DNA of 64,000 bases from Strobilurus pachycystidiatus (taxonomy: Eukaryota > Basidiomycota > Agaricomycetes > Agaricales > Physalacriaceae): the NCBI GenBank assembly GCA_019915135.1, contig JAHLMK010000004.1, positions 1,488,001-1,552,000 of the forward strand, given 5' to 3'. Below the pieces are notes generated by a model. That model saw only the letters and a list, made by a program, of their open reading frames with translations. It was not told the DNA's origin and did no database searches. Shown here piece after piece: positions 9,607-20,908 of the stretch. The first letter of the stretch is position 1; the number at the start of each line of letters is the position of its first letter. The translations under genes and the position numbers were made by a program.

Positions 9607-11147
9607 TCAGATTCGACTACCACTAGCCACTGGTCCGACCCGAGGGGCGGTGGCGATGACCCTCTCCCTCTGAACGCGTACGGGATCCTGACCGAAATCA
9701 TTCATGGAGAATATCGTCGAGGTCAATGACGTTCGCTCGAATCGTATCGCAGAGTGTGGCTTGTCATGTGCACCGAGCTCTGTGACATGAGAGACTTCCC
9801 AGGCCCGAAGGTAAAGCAGGAACCGGGCTGTGAGCATTCCGGAGATGCTGGGAAGGTCATCAGATATCATCACCGAGTCCCATCATGGGGGTAAACATAC
9901 GGCAGCGTCAAGGCGCTGAAGAGGCGCGTCAAAAAGCCGGCTTCTAACTGTGAAGATCCGAGATTAACGATCGGCAGGAATATCACCGAATTGCAACAGG
10001 GACGTACGTAGTTGCTTGCCGTAGCTAAGCTGGTGATGATAGACATGACACTGAGGTCTGACATTCAGCATGCTTCAAGTATGAGTGCGTAGCAATTGCG
10101 CACTAACATATAATATAGTACACCTGTGATAGAGCCATTGAAATGTGAGGTTCTGTTGCGGTACTATCATGGCTTATCACAAACCTTGTTCCATGAGGAG
10201 ATAGTTGAGGCCGTCTCTCTGAGATTGCCAACCTCCTCCGACTTTTACAGCTTGAAAGGTCCGGAATATGGTCAAGACACCTGCCAATGTCTCGAATGAG
10301 ACCATCAGGTAGCCAAGTAGTGTTGAGACTATGGATATACACGTCAGTGGTTATCGGCCAGCTATGGATTCATTCATACTCCTGGAAGGAATGAGCATTT
10401 CAAGCACGTCGTCGAGCCACAGACACTTACAGTAGATGCAAGTTTGGATTTGGGTATTGGATCCCGGACAAATCCAGCTGCATGAGAGAACATTGAATTG
10501 ATCGAAAAATTGACTGGGCAAAGGATTGAATACATACGAAGTCAGTGATCACACAGGCTGTGCCGAGAGTACTCAGTAGGTAGAGGACGATCTTGCTGCG
10601 GTTCCAGACCGCAAAGGTTCTCATCGTGAGAGTGGCTGGCGTCTATGAGACGCTAGGCAGTGCGACGTAATACTCAAGCTTACCTATGATTGCCGCGCGT
10701 GCAAAGACACTAGAGAGGTCGACGAGGATGAAGATTTGGTCCACACTGTTGCAGTTGAGTATGTCTAGACTGAAGCCGTCTGCTGTACTCCTCACTGAGG
10801 TCCAAGCATGTCGAGCAACTTGAACAGATACACCACGTTGACTACCAATGCGAAACGACAAAGGAAGTAGAAAGCCGTCGATATTCGTAGTTTTTGTTGC
10901 CAGATGTACCGAATCTCCCTGTCGAACGTGAGGAGGTAGTCGTACCAGATGAGTGCTTTGAGAAGATCTAAGTATCAATCGTTCCCCAGCAAAGGACTCT
11001 ACGGTCCCTACCTATGCTAGAACATTGTATGCACAACCGAAGAAAACTGCAAAGACGGTCAGTATACCAGGCGGACGGCGAAGCGATAGTAAGGAACACG
11101 AACAGAGTCGCGGCTTCGGTGGTCGCTGATACCGGTACAGATGACAT
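9607..11147 (-). CDS. DUF6533-type membrane protein, tandem copy B
   Basis: Paralogue of copy A, displaced by about 3.2 kb with the same exon pattern. Recognisable blocks are IWYDYLLTFDREIRYIW, FYFLCRFALVVNVVYLF, ARAA, MRTFAVWNRSKIVLYLL, FETLAGVLTIFRTFQAVKV, TRLFSALTLP and SGMLTARFLLYLRAW. The C-terminal tail FSMNDFGQDPVRVQRERV is almost identical to copy A. The 2-base exon is at 10381-10380 and a 16-base exon occurs at about 10123-10108. In this copy a start at 11147 reads openly into the first transmembrane exon. An intron near GTATAC...TTTGCAG is possible, so the N terminus is provisional. Function unknown; these proteins are presumed plasma-membrane or vacuolar. Confidence 0.75.
10380..10381 (-). 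other. 2-nucleotide micro-exon in copy B
   Basis: A 49-base intron (10430-10382, GTAAGT to TTCCAG) and a 51-base intron (10379-10329, GTATGA to CATAG) flank the dinucleotide GA. As in copy A, these two bases are needed to keep the frame from NLHL into STLLGYLMVSFET. The flanking introns also have recognisable branch sites. Confidence 0.6.
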
Positions 11148-11896
11148 CTTGAAGGAATGAAGGGAGCTGGTAATGGTTTGGAGACAGGGCAGCCGTATTT
11201 ATGCTTGCCCTAGTCCTTGCATCTCCAAGCGAAGATCGAACCTTCCCGCGGTATACTATCATAATCGCGGGTCAATGACAGGAGCATATCATGACTTTGA
11301 ATGATGATGTGCGTAGATGTGAGAGATTTACGCTATTATTGTTGATACGGCCTTCAGAAGCACCGGAGTATGTATGGCGTATTGCTGCTATTCCCTATGG
11401 CAGTTCTCGGCTGGGTCAGAAGCTATTGGATTGAAGGCAGCTACAATGGAATGTAAGATGCGAACCAGGATGCGGTATTTCATCTGTGCGAGAGTATTGA
11501 ATTCCAGTTGTTCGTTGCGAGATGCATGGCAGATAGGACGCCAGCTGCACCAACCCGTGATCAGTTCGTCGACTTCTGAAGCACCGGTGCCAGGCACAGT
11601 CAGCTACTCAGTTTTCCGATTTACATGGTGCAGAACTCTAAGAGAAAAGCGGCGTGTTATGATGGCGGAGGCGGCGCCGCCCCGGCGGTCACTTACAAGG
11701 AGTCATCGGCAACGGCCGACGACGTTTGGCTCTATTATGTAACGGCCCTGTCGAGTCACGACACGGTTGCAGCTTTGAGTCTTTGACCTGCCACTTTGAC
11801 TCAGGCCGCGACTGACACGCCTGAGCAAGTTGCTACTGTTCTCCAAAAATGTCCTACGTCTCTTCATGCTCTGACTTGAATTGTTACTATCATCAG
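11148..11896. other. Upstream flank of copy B
   Basis: Homologous to the flank of copy A until about 11750, including a short CGGCAAC...CCGACG stem near 11705. Beyond that lies the promoter of the F-box gene. No gene is supported. Confidence 0.4.
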
Positions 11897-13021
11897 ATGC
11901 TACGCCACCGCCCTGTACCAGACTTGTAAGCTACCAAAGATTTCCACAGGGATTTCGTTGATCATTCGCACAGGCCCCCTGAACTACTCCCGAATATATT
12001 CCAGGATCTCGACCCATATGATTTGGCGCGTGCTGCCCAGGTCTCGAAGAAATGGCGCCAGTCTTGCGAGACCTACCATCGTCTCAACCTCTACGCGCTG
12101 TTGCGCACATTCTTCCCGAATCCAGGCGAAGTCGACGCGTTTCGGCAGCTTCAGGCAGAGCACGGGGTTCTTATATCTGGATCTAGTGCCGTCCAGTTCA
12201 TCCAGAACGAGTTCAACATCCCAGACTCGGACCTTGACCTATATGCAGAGTACCAACATGGCGCTGCTGTTGGCGGCTTGCTGTTCGACATGGGCTACAA
12301 ATTCAAACCGCGCGAGACACAGCGAGAAAGAGGCGACACTTTTTCTGAATTGGCACGTCGAAAAACAGCGGAACTAGACTCCTTTCGGGCAGAAGGCTAC
12401 AATTATCGTGGCATCGCCGATGTCTATGATTTTGAGCGCGACGGCAAGAAAGTCCAGCTCATCACCGCGCGGAGCACACCTATAGAAATCATTCTATCCT
12501 TCCATTGCAGTAATACCTTGTCTCTCACTGTGATCTAGCTGCACTTCTGATCAAAAATTCCCCCAGCTGCACCCATGAACATCATCACGCACGATCGTGC
12601 ATACTCGTTCTTCCCTCGCGCGACCTTTGGGAAGAGAACGGCGCTCAACATCACTACGAATGGGACCGGCCAAGAAGCCGGTCGCGAGAAGTACATCTCC
12701 CGCGGTTGGAAGCTGTATAAGTGGATGCCGACTTATGAAACGGCCAAACCAACTTCCGAATTCCACCCAGGAATCCGCTGGATTGGGGACTCCGAGTGTT
12801 TGGTCATCAAGCTACCTCCTGTGCCATCTTGCAAGCTCTCGTCTCTTGCCCTGCAGGCGAATTGCTGGAAGATAGAATACAAACGGAACAGCACCGTGTT
12901 GGAGATGAAGCCTTTCGCAGTAGATGGGTTCAGCTATTGCCTCCAACAGGATGCCAAGGGTGTCTTGGAACTCCTGAAAACGGAGGCCATTCAGTTGGTG
13001 CAGGCACGCTCAGGCTGGTGA
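11897..13021 (+). CDS. F-box protein with nucleotidyltransferase-like region
   Basis: Exons 11897-11925, 11974-12509 and 12567-13021 give about 339 residues. The N terminus has a short F-box (PDLPPELLPNIFQDLDPYDL, then AAQVSKKWRQ), which would bind Skp1 of an SCF ubiquitin ligase. It is followed by LISGSSAVQFI and DSDLDLYAEY. Together these resemble the GS...DxDxY core of minimal nucleotidyltransferase folds, a combination seen in many agaricomycete proteins. A later block FHCTAPMNIITHDRAYSFFP matches the part of such proteins that follows the fold. The first exon codes for only nine residues and part of a tenth. The 56-base second intron removes an in-frame stop. The substrate, and whether the fold is catalytic, are unknown. 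Confidence 0.75.
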
Positions 13022-13980
13022 GATTGTTTCGCGATGCTGTTTTGGTACACACTGAATATGTTGAATCAGTCGTAAAGATGAGCTTCTTGGCCACATTGCT
13101 CCGCGATACTATGAACAACTGCGCAAGATGGATCCTGCCCTTACGCGGGCGTACTTTCAAAAGCCGGATGTCTTGCATCAGCTAGTTCTTGACTTGATGT
13201 CGGTGATGTGGACGTAAACCGCTTTGTATGTGGTCGCGCTTAGTGGTACTAGATCCCGCTGCCGGTGTATGTATAGTATGAAACAAGACAAAAAGATTGA
13301 AGCAGACCGAAGCCCAAACACCCAATTGAACAGACGATAGACCTCGTCGCGCTCTTCATACTTATCACGGAACTCCAGATATTTTCACGCCACACGCCAG
13401 AGTAATTGTCGAAGACATCAAGTCATACAACATAACATAACACTATAAGCCCGCGTCAAATACATAAATAAAAAAAAGAAGAGGTCCATGCAAAGATAGT
13501 AATCCTAGATGTCATAGCGCCGCTACATAGAATAGTCGGAAAGCTACGTAGTAGGAAAAAGAAAATGCGGCATCGAAACATCATACTTTACTGTACAAGT
13601 GACGCAGTTAATAAATACAGACGATGAATGCATACGGAAAAGAATTGGGGAAATTGAAGTGGAACTTCGGAAAAGTAAAACGGCTATGACCTGTTGGAAG
13701 ATTGTTATAGATGCAAGTCCGTGAGATATATGTTCAGATTGGATGGTACACTGAATGAGTGTCTGTGTCTGAGCCGTGTCCGGGGTGTCCTATCGAACAG
13801 TGAATGACATGCGGCGATGCGAAGAGTCGGAGTCGGGGAAGGAAAAGGGAAGAAACGACCTGTAAAAAAAGGAGAACAATGTGAGAAGAACATTGAGTAG
13901 TCCCGCGTCCCGGGACGTTGTAGTGAGTCGTGGTGGTCCGTTGGAAGATATCATAGTAAGCGCACGGGGGATAGGATTGT
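13022..13980. other. Intergenic, 3' ends of convergent genes
   Basis: A 0.96 kb gap between the F-box gene (+) and CDC25 (-). It is A-rich around 13440-13490 and 13540-13570, consistent with transcript ends. I see no gene in it; short open frames from 13705 onward are shadows. Confidence 0.5.
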
Positions 13981-16116
13981 TTAAAAGGGCATTCTCGCGG
14001 GACCGTAAGTCTCAGCGCGGCCGAAGGGAATGCGTCCCTTTTTGGCTTGTGGCGGGCGAGGACACGGACTGCTTTCGCCGACTTCCGTGTCGGTGTCTTC
14101 GTCATCTGCAATGACAGCGTGGTCCTCAACGAGCGTCATGAGGCTGGCGGCGTTCGTGGGCCCGCAACGACGCGTCCGAGCAGCGTTACCCGCTGCGAAG
14201 ACGTGCGCAGGCCCATTGTTGCTGGGTGCAGTGTTCCTCTTGGAGGACGCGACAGATGGCAGACGATTATTGGCGTCACCGTAGGCGTAGGATTTATGGC
14301 GGCCGAATTTTGCTTTGCGGAATTGGTCGAGGTCTTCTCGGCGGGACACTGCATGGGACGGATCGTCCATCGTCACATATGCTTGCGGGGTGCAGCGTGC
14401 AGCCGCGGCTTTGAAATAGCCACAGTAACCACCTTCGAGGATGTACACCTCGGGATAATGAATCTTAGGGTAGACACCGTTGTTCATGGATCTGTCCTTG
14501 GCGCGCAGATGCTTTGCACTTCAGGAACAATCAGAAGAGTGATGGTTCGAATGTGAAGAGAACTCACAAAGTGGGAGCTCGCTTCATGCTGAATTCACAG
14601 TGGAAAACGAGAACCGTTTTGCGATACGAGTCACCGCTCACCGAAGGCTTTGGTTTCGTGAGGCTGGGTCCAAGTAACAGGGACTCGACGGCTGCCGGTG
14701 TGTTGATGTTGACAGCACAAGGAATGTGTCCACCCTGAAACTCGTAGTCGAAGCGGCAGTCAATAACGTGAAAGTCATGAATTCGGTCGTTGAAGGCACC
14801 GTCCATCAGATCATTGAGCTTCGGATAGGTTCAGAAAGGGCCGCAGTCCAGAAACATCACAAAGCTTACCGTTTGAGGCGTTATTCGTACGAGGCCGTCC
14901 TCAGAAACCGAATGACAGGGAAGAATCTTGCCAACACGTTCATTATCGCCAAATCCAGGCAGACCTGTGCCTGTAATGCGGCGAGAAGGGCTCTCTTGCA
15001 GGAGCATAGCAGTAGCTCCTGTATTGGGAAAGAAGTTATCTGTACCATCCCGACGCCTGACGGTGCGGGCCTGCTGGCGTTGAGCATAAGCTTGGGCAGG
15101 CGAAGAACCATCGGGCTCTTCGAAAGAAGTGTCCTCCCCAAAGGCTGCAGCTAATGTTGCAGAGAATGCACGTCTTGGCGGCGGCGCTTGCGCCGCGATG
15201 CGTTCCGAGTTGATGTTTTCAAGAGTAGGGAATGCTGACTGCACACTGTTGTCATCGGCATCGCGACGAGTGGCGATTAGCGATGGGCGACGAGGCTTGG
15301 AGGATGAGGACGAGTTGCCGTTGAGGAAATACCCCTTCTGGCTGCTGCCCCGAGAGACCAGACGATCCGAGGGGGAGGGTATGCCAGGTGATGACAGCTC
15401 CCCTGGATCAACAGGACCAAAAGCGTGCACGCGATCCGGCGATGTTGAACGACGCTTTGGGAAATATCGATCGACGGGGCTTGCGAGCAGTTTCCCGGGA
15501 GACGCTGTCTCGTAGAAGAGGTTAGAAAAACTCGTGATTGAAGTGCCCGATGATTGGGGGATAACGGGAGAGGAATGGGAGACGGGCAAAGGGTCGACGG
15601 TGAAGGAGGTGTCGACATCCATGGCGTCGTCCATGGGCGATGGCGGCTCAGCCTGTGATGGCGTTGTCTGTCAGTGAAAAGAGACCGAGAACGGCGATAA
15701 CTACATACCGGTGCCATGCGCCATTCCGTAGGAAGCGACGGACGTTGAACATGCTTCAGCAAAAGGGTGGAACCAGAGCGCCCGCGCTGAAAAATGTCAG
15801 GCCTGGTAGGCTCCTTGTTGCTGACATCGCTGCCAAAAATACGGCCCGCCATCGTAGACGCCCGCGGCCGGGTCTGGGACTTTTCTACCGATAGCTTTCG
15901 AGGAGGGGCCGGCGAGATGTCCATGGGGACACCATAGTCGCTGTCTGGCGTGAGGTCGGCGTGGCTCTGCGGCGGCGAGTTAAGCGAGACGGTGGAGGCA
16001 AACGAGAGCTCGAGGTCGTCATGTTGAAAGTCGTCGGTGTCGTCGGGGCGTTGGAGACGACGACGGGAGTGCATGGAGGAGACGGTGAGGAAGGGTGCCG
16101 CGTTGACGGAGGACAT
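13981..16116 (-). CDS. CDC25: M-phase inducer phosphatase Cdc25
   Basis: Cdc25 removes inhibitory phosphates from Cdk1 and so triggers mitotic entry. Exons 16116-15709, 15652-14870, 14818-14568 and 14518-13981 give about 659 residues. The first 430 residues are Ser/Pro-rich and disordered, as expected for a regulatory region phosphorylated by Cdk and checkpoint kinases. The rhodanese-type catalytic domain starts at HVIDCRFDYEFQGGHI. The active-site loop HCEFSMKRAP holds the catalytic Cys and Arg (CX5R). It continues through KHLRAKDRSMNN and YPKIHYPEVYILEGGYCGYF. A C-terminal tail of about 110 residues with an acidic DDEDTDTE patch follows. The acceptor of the last intron was placed at CTGAAG because it restores FAKHLRAKDRS; the next AG would bring an early stop. 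Confidence 0.96.
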
Positions 16117-16410
16117 TGTCGCACAGACCGGTGCCGACCGCTATATGTCCCCGTCGTGGTATCGCCTGGAGGATGGTGGTCGAAAGGTAGCCCGTCAAGC
16201 ACTCGCTGGCCTTGTTCGAGCAATTGTAATTTCTGACGTAATGTGTTCGTTCCTTTTTGTTATTCCGTCCATGTGATCGTGAAGCGTCCATTGTTCCCCT
16301 TTTGGCGCGTATAACAATTAGACCGTTCATTAAGCGTGTCTACGATGGAGAGATAGCAAGAAAGCATCAAGAAAGCAACGATAGCCGGCCAAGAGCCCAG
16401 AGAAAGTCAA

Positions 16411-17203
16411 CTACTTTTCAGACTGCACACCACTCCCCTCGTCATCCTCCTCCACCTTGCAACGAATGGTGCCAATTGCAATTTCCGGCAGTGCCGGGTA
16501 TGATTCAGCGGAAGGACGTGCACCAGGCATCGCAATGAGCACCGAAACCTGAACAGTCTTGCGGATATCGCTGGGCACCGGAGTTGCACCGGCTGCCAGC
16601 AAAGACCTGTCAAATGGAGGCGGCTCCATGGCATACTCCCACCGCGCGAAATGACCAAGATCAGAGACCACGAGCCGGTCCTTGGCGCGCCGGGCAGCTC
16701 TAATCGCGCACTGTTTTGGATCCTTGATTGTTCGCACCCCCAGAGGCTGCGAGCAGACAGATGCATCAGAGATGTGATTCAAAGATGGTTGGATAGCCGT
16801 TCACCAGCACAGCACCCCACTGATGGGGTGTTCCGCCCGGGAAGATCCAGATATCGTGTAGTTTTGGGATCTGCACAAGACGCCGTCGAGGCTTTCCGCT
16901 GCGCGCTCTCGGTGGGAGCAGCAGGTCGTCTATTATGAGGTCCTGCGCCTCCTCCCTGCGGAAGCGGTTGCGGAGCCTGAACGACCTTGCAATGATGGAT
17001 GAAGTGATGACCACGAGTAGAAACAGGGTCGCAAGGAAGGTGAAGCTGAAAATAGTATTATGCCGAATTCAGTGCCAGCGCACAGCCCGAAACCCCATCA
17101 CTCACAGATACAGGCTGCTTGACGAACTCTGGACCCCATTGCTGCTGGAACTCGCCGACGACGCTGCCGTGGTGGCCCTTGGTATTTCCGCCCGTACCGC
17201 CAT
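16411..17203 (-). CDS. Agaricomycete single-pass membrane protein
   Basis: Exons 17203-17106, 17045-16805 and 16746-16411 give about 224 residues. The short N-terminal part is Ser-rich and would face outside or the lumen. One transmembrane helix follows (LYLFTFLATLFLLVVITSSI), then a basic stop-transfer stretch RSFRLRNRFRREE. The cytosolic tail has PKLHDIWIFP, HFARWEYAMEPPP and VSVLIAMPG, ending with PEIAIGTIRC. This order (Ser-rich stalk, LYLFTFLATLF helix, Arg cluster, PKLxDxW and a VxVLIAMP strand) recurs in mushroom genomes. As far as I know no function has been established. The first exon is not the longest open frame; it was chosen because only it joins the helix in phase. Confidence 0.75.
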
Positions 17204-17327
17204 AGCCAACCTGTAAAGCGGAGATAAGGCCGCATATGGCAAGTCCAGGGACCATATGTCATTGGCTACGAACAAATCTTAGTATAAGGGCAGCCCTTCT
17301 AGCCAATGCAACCCCTCCATCGCCATC
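17204..17327. promoter_or_regulatory. Compact bidirectional promoter
   Basis: Only 124 bases separate the start of the single-pass protein (-) from the start of the seven-helix protein (+). A TATA-like TAGTATAAG lies at about 17280-17288 for the plus-strand gene. Shared regulation is likely but not shown. Confidence 0.4.
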
Positions 17328-18798
17328 ATGTCGACGCACCTTGACCTTCCTGCGTCCTTGGACCTGCCGCCCCATCTGAGCGCGCACAAATACTTCTTTG
17401 TTTGCACCTTAACTGTTGCAGCATGGGATACCCTCGTTCTGTCGCCCCGGACTTGGAAGCTCTTCAGAACGCCCGGCTGGCCGACTCTGAAAATCCTCTT
17501 CCACTTTATGCGCCTCTTCATGCCTGCTGAATTCGCCGTCGTTGGTACGCTCACCATGCAATCACCTACTTACCGATACTCATGACTGCCCAGGCGTTGC
17601 TTTCTTCGATACTCACTTTTCTCAAGCTGTGAGAATTGGCACCCATCTCACCCCTCGATTCTTCACTCAAGCCTTCCCTACAGTCTTGCCACAAGTTCTA
17701 TCTCTTTGAACCCATCTGCACCGCTATCCTTCTCGCCGCCGCCTCGGGCAAGTGCTTTTCGGTTACAGTTCCGCTCATGCCTTAACATCTCATTAGCCGT
17801 CCATGTCATTCGCATCCACGCTATCTATGACAAGAATCGCTCCATACTCGCTGGGATGTCTGCCCTCTTCGCCGCCCAAGTGGTCGTTACAGCCATTTGC
17901 TGCGGGTTTTATCGCTGTAAGCGGATCTCTCGTATTTCCTCGTGTCCTACTAAGATTACATCCAGCTGTTCCGCTCGAAGAAGGCCAAGGCTGCATCGCG
18001 GGTATCAAGCATGACTGGGTCGGCATCTACTGGGTCTTCCCCACCCTGTTGTACACCGCCTCGGTAAGTCTCCTCCTCCGCGAACAACCATCAGCATTTT
18101 GACTGTCAACAGTTCGGCCTGGCCTTGATGCGGTCCTTCAATTCACTACAGCAGAAGCCCCTTAACCTCTGGCGCCTAATGCTCCGCGATGGTCTCAATC
18201 TGTATGGCGTACGTATTCCCGCATCCTTGCATCACTTGATGTTCACACCGGGACTTCTCTGCAGGCAATCTGGCTGATCAACATGATCAATATGCTCTTC
18301 CTGTTCATCATGAAACCCACGGGCAGCAATGATCCTGTCAAAACCATAGTCACTAGGTGCGTCTTTTCCGCTCCTTTCCAGAAACAATCATTCAATTTCT
18401 GATTCCCCACCCTCATCTCTAGTATGGCTGCCGTTCTCACGACCTCGATGACACTTCGTATCATCCTCTCGGTACGCGGATCACTCGTCCAAGGCGGCAC
18501 CTTCACCACCGGGTCTTCTTCACATACGGCATCTTCCCGTACCACACACGTTATCTCGACCCGCTCCGGTGGCGCCACCAACGTTTCCCATGTCCAGCAC
18601 ACGTACACTCTGGACGGCATACGCTCCAAGCGCGAGGGCGAGGGCGAGTGGTCCGAGAACAGCGTCAAGGACGGTAAGGGCGTTCTCGTTCCATCCACTC
18701 AGCCAGAGATCGCTAGAGCGGAGGATGATGACGACAATGGCGTGAAAGTCACGGTGGATCGTCAGATTGGATACGACGTGTACCCGCGGGGCCAGTAG
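17328..18798 (+). CDS. Seven-helix fungal membrane protein (DUF6533-like)
   Basis: Eight exons (17328-17544, 17594-17628, 17684-17747, 17797-17916, 17966-18063, 18113-18208, 18265-18356, 18423-18798) give a multi-pass protein of about 365 residues. Helices include YFFVCTLTVAAWDTLV, FEPICTAILLAAASAVHVI, LFAAQVVVTAICCGFY, WVGIYWVFPTLLYTAS, IWLINMINMLFLFIM and a final MAAVLTTSMTLRIIL. The segment IRIHAIYDKNR is the conserved cytosolic loop of this family. The soluble tail is Ser/Thr- and Glu-rich. The third intron (17748-17796) begins GCAAGT, an apparent GC-AG intron with otherwise perfect consensus. The protein is unrelated at sequence level to the tandem pair at 6.4-11.1 kb but probably has the same fold. 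Function unknown. Confidence 0.82.
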
Positions 18799-19072
18799 AT
18801 GTCCTGCACATCCTAGTACCATTTTTTGTCGATCTACGCAGCGTTTTTAGTATCTATATGTATGCTTTATAGTATGGTATCTAGTATATATCCTTTGTCA
18901 ACTTGATTACCGTTGTAAATTAACTTATCGTGTTATAGCACTGTACGTCCTCGTGCTTAAGCAACGCCACCTCAGGGACCCAGTTGGCGCAAATATTACT
19001 ACGGATATGCAGGCCAGCGTCTACTACTTTTGGGTCTACTAAGGACTGTCGTCAGAGATAATCAAGCCTATA

Positions 19073-20908
19073 TTACATGTCCTCGTCCTCGTCGTCCTCA
19101 TCGCTAATCTCTACCATCTCCTCCTCCGAATCCGAAGGATCGAACAGCTCAAACTCTTCCAAATTTGCATCAAACCACCTCTGATCCTTGCTTGCAATAT
19201 CATCATGGCGACACATGCCTAAGCGCGGTATCGGCTTGCCAGCCTTTTTCCGCGCATCCAAGAACGTGCGTACGCGTTGCGACTCGACACCACGCGTCGT
19301 GAGCGTCTCGAGTCCCGGACACAACACCGCCTCCCCCTTGACCGACGCCACCAACGCGTCAAAGATCTGCATCTCATCATCGCTGATGCAGTTGATGTTC
19401 AGCGTCTTGAGATTCCCCAAAGCCTGCAGGAACTTCTGCACCGCAGCCTTGTTGCACGGCAGACCGCTGATCTTTATGTGCTCCAATCCCTGGAGAAGGC
19501 TCTTCTTCTCGTTGTTCTGCGGCTGGATGAGGGTCTCTATGAGCTCAGTGTAGTCTGCGCTGTCAAAGTCCAGCACGAGGCTGCGGAGGTTGGGTAGATG
19601 GAGGCGAGGGAAGAGCTGGACGATGTAGTCGAGGTCGTGTTGGCCGAGGACTAGATCCTGCAGTGAAGGAATGGAGATTGCGGGCTCTGAATCCCATTGC
19701 TCCTTGCCCCCGCTAGGCCCCGAGCCGCACAGCGAGAGGGTTTCGAGATCCGGGCTGGCCTGTATCATCGCTGCAAAGGCGGGGTATGAGGGTCGCACGT
19801 CGTTGTAGTGGTAGGCAAGTTCGACGTCGCGCAAACCGGTCAGGAAGGGTGATGATGCATCCCAGTCTATGTGTACACCCCAGAGTCCGAGGGCATTGAG
19901 CTTCGGTGCGTTACCGTGGAAAAGCAGCATGGGTTCTGCGAATTCAGGAGAGGAGAACGTGCCGGTTTCCAGGTTGTCTATCTCATCATCCCTCTGTAGA
20001 AGCTGCAGAGCCTCAAGTAAGGGAGCTGAAGGGAGCTCTTTGAGGCGAGTCAAAGTGAGGAACATTGTCTCGTAATGAGAGGTCTGCACTTCGAGGAGAC
20101 GCCAACGATGTGCTTCTGGGATGATAAGGTCCAGAATAATCGCGACGTCGTCCTTAGAGAGACAGTCATCGCCGGCTACGAAGCCTTCCGCTTCGTCATC
20201 GTTGGTTTCGGTCGCCGGTTCAGGCTCCTGGGCCACCTGTGTCACAGCTGCACTACCGACAGTCATAGTATCGGGGTCTACTTCGTAGAGCGTCTCCGCG
20301 TCAACATCCTCAAATGAGGCGTCGATGAAGATGTCGAGAGGAAGGCCCTTTGACCGCTCTATGTAGGATTTTGCCGTCTCGATAGAGTAGTCTGGGTCGA
20401 ATTTGATTGTGGTCCAAAGCGAGGGCTCGTTGAGTGCGACGGCGCGCCAACGGCTGCAGACGTGGGAGACAAGCATCTGGAAGGGCGGTTCGTAAGGGTC
20501 ATCGTCCGAGTCCCAGCTTCCTTCAGAGTCATGGTCCATGCCACAGCACTTGCCATCATGGCCGTGCCCGTCATCGTCAACGTCCATCTGGTCGTCGGAC
20601 TCGGAGTCATCAACATCCTCGTCATCAGCGACGAATTCGCCAAAGTCATCATCATCCTCGTCGAGCACCGACAGGCCCTCTGCGTCCATCTTGACACCGA
20701 GATAGAAGATGTGGGCGAGGATCTCGTTGGGCAGGACGTTGATTGGGCATCCTTCGCTGGGAGGCACAAATGGATTGTCTTTGAGCAGCTTTTCTGCGAC
20801 TCTGGTGAGCGCGGCGTCGGGCGTAAGATTTGGATTATCTCGCATAGCCTGGGCGATCCCCGCTTTGAGGTCGTCCTCGACTTGTTTGCGATGGGGCGGA
20901 GCGGACAT
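19073..20908 (-). CDS. F-box/LRR protein with acidic insertion
   Basis: A single-exon gene of 611 residues. The F-box begins CPINVLPNEILAHIFYLGV. After about 75 highly acidic residues it resumes as LVSHVCSRWRAVALNEPSLW. The insert carries HGHDGKCCGMDHD, a His/Cys cluster that might bind metal. The rest of the chain has irregular leucine-rich repeats (for example LRDVELAYHYNDV, LETLSLCGSG, LRSLVLDFDSADY). It ends in an acidic tail DEDDEDEDM. The protein should recruit a substrate to an SCF ubiquitin ligase. The acidic insert splits the Skp1-binding fold, which is unusual in degree though loops at this place occur in agaricomycete F-box proteins. Confidence 0.85.
   Translation of the reverse strand: MSAPPHRKQVEDDLKAGIAQAMRDNPNLTPDAALTRVAEKLLKDNPFVPPSEGCPINVLPNEILAHIFYLGVKMDAEGLSVLDEDDDDFGEFVADDEDVDDSESDDQMDVDDDGHGHDGKCCGMDHDSEGSWDSDDDPYEPPFQMLVSHVCSRWRAVALNEPSLWTTIKFDPDYSIETAKSYIERSKGLPLDIFIDASFEDVDAETLYEVDPDTMTVGSAAVTQVAQEPEPATETNDDEAEGFVAGDDCLSKDDVAIILDLIIPEAHRWRLLEVQTSHYETMFLTLTRLKELPSAPLLEALQLLQRDDEIDNLETGTFSSPEFAEPMLLFHGNAPKLNALGLWGVHIDWDASSPFLTGLRDVELAYHYNDVRPSYPAFAAMIQASPDLETLSLCGSGPSGGKEQWDSEPAISIPSLQDLVLGQHDLDYIVQLFPRLHLPNLRSLVLDFDSADYTELIETLIQPQNNEKKSLLQGLEHIKISGLPCNKAAVQKFLQALGNLKTLNINCISDDEMQIFDALVASVKGEAVLCPGLETLTTRGVESQRVRTFLDARKKAGKPIPRLGMCRHDDIASKDQRWFDANLEEFELFDPSDSEEEMVEISDEDDEDEDM

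Noticed and set aside
11374..11742. 122-codon plus-strand frame upstream of the F-box gene
   Set aside because: It lies in the flank shared with copy A, where the frame is not kept.
14030..14556. Long plus-strand open frames opposite CDC25
   Set aside because: They are antisense shadows of the high-GC coding exons of the phosphatase.
14541..14556. GGTTCGAAT resembling a tRNA B box
   Set aside because: It lies within a CDC25 intron and no cloverleaf or A box surrounds it. No other tRNA candidate was found.
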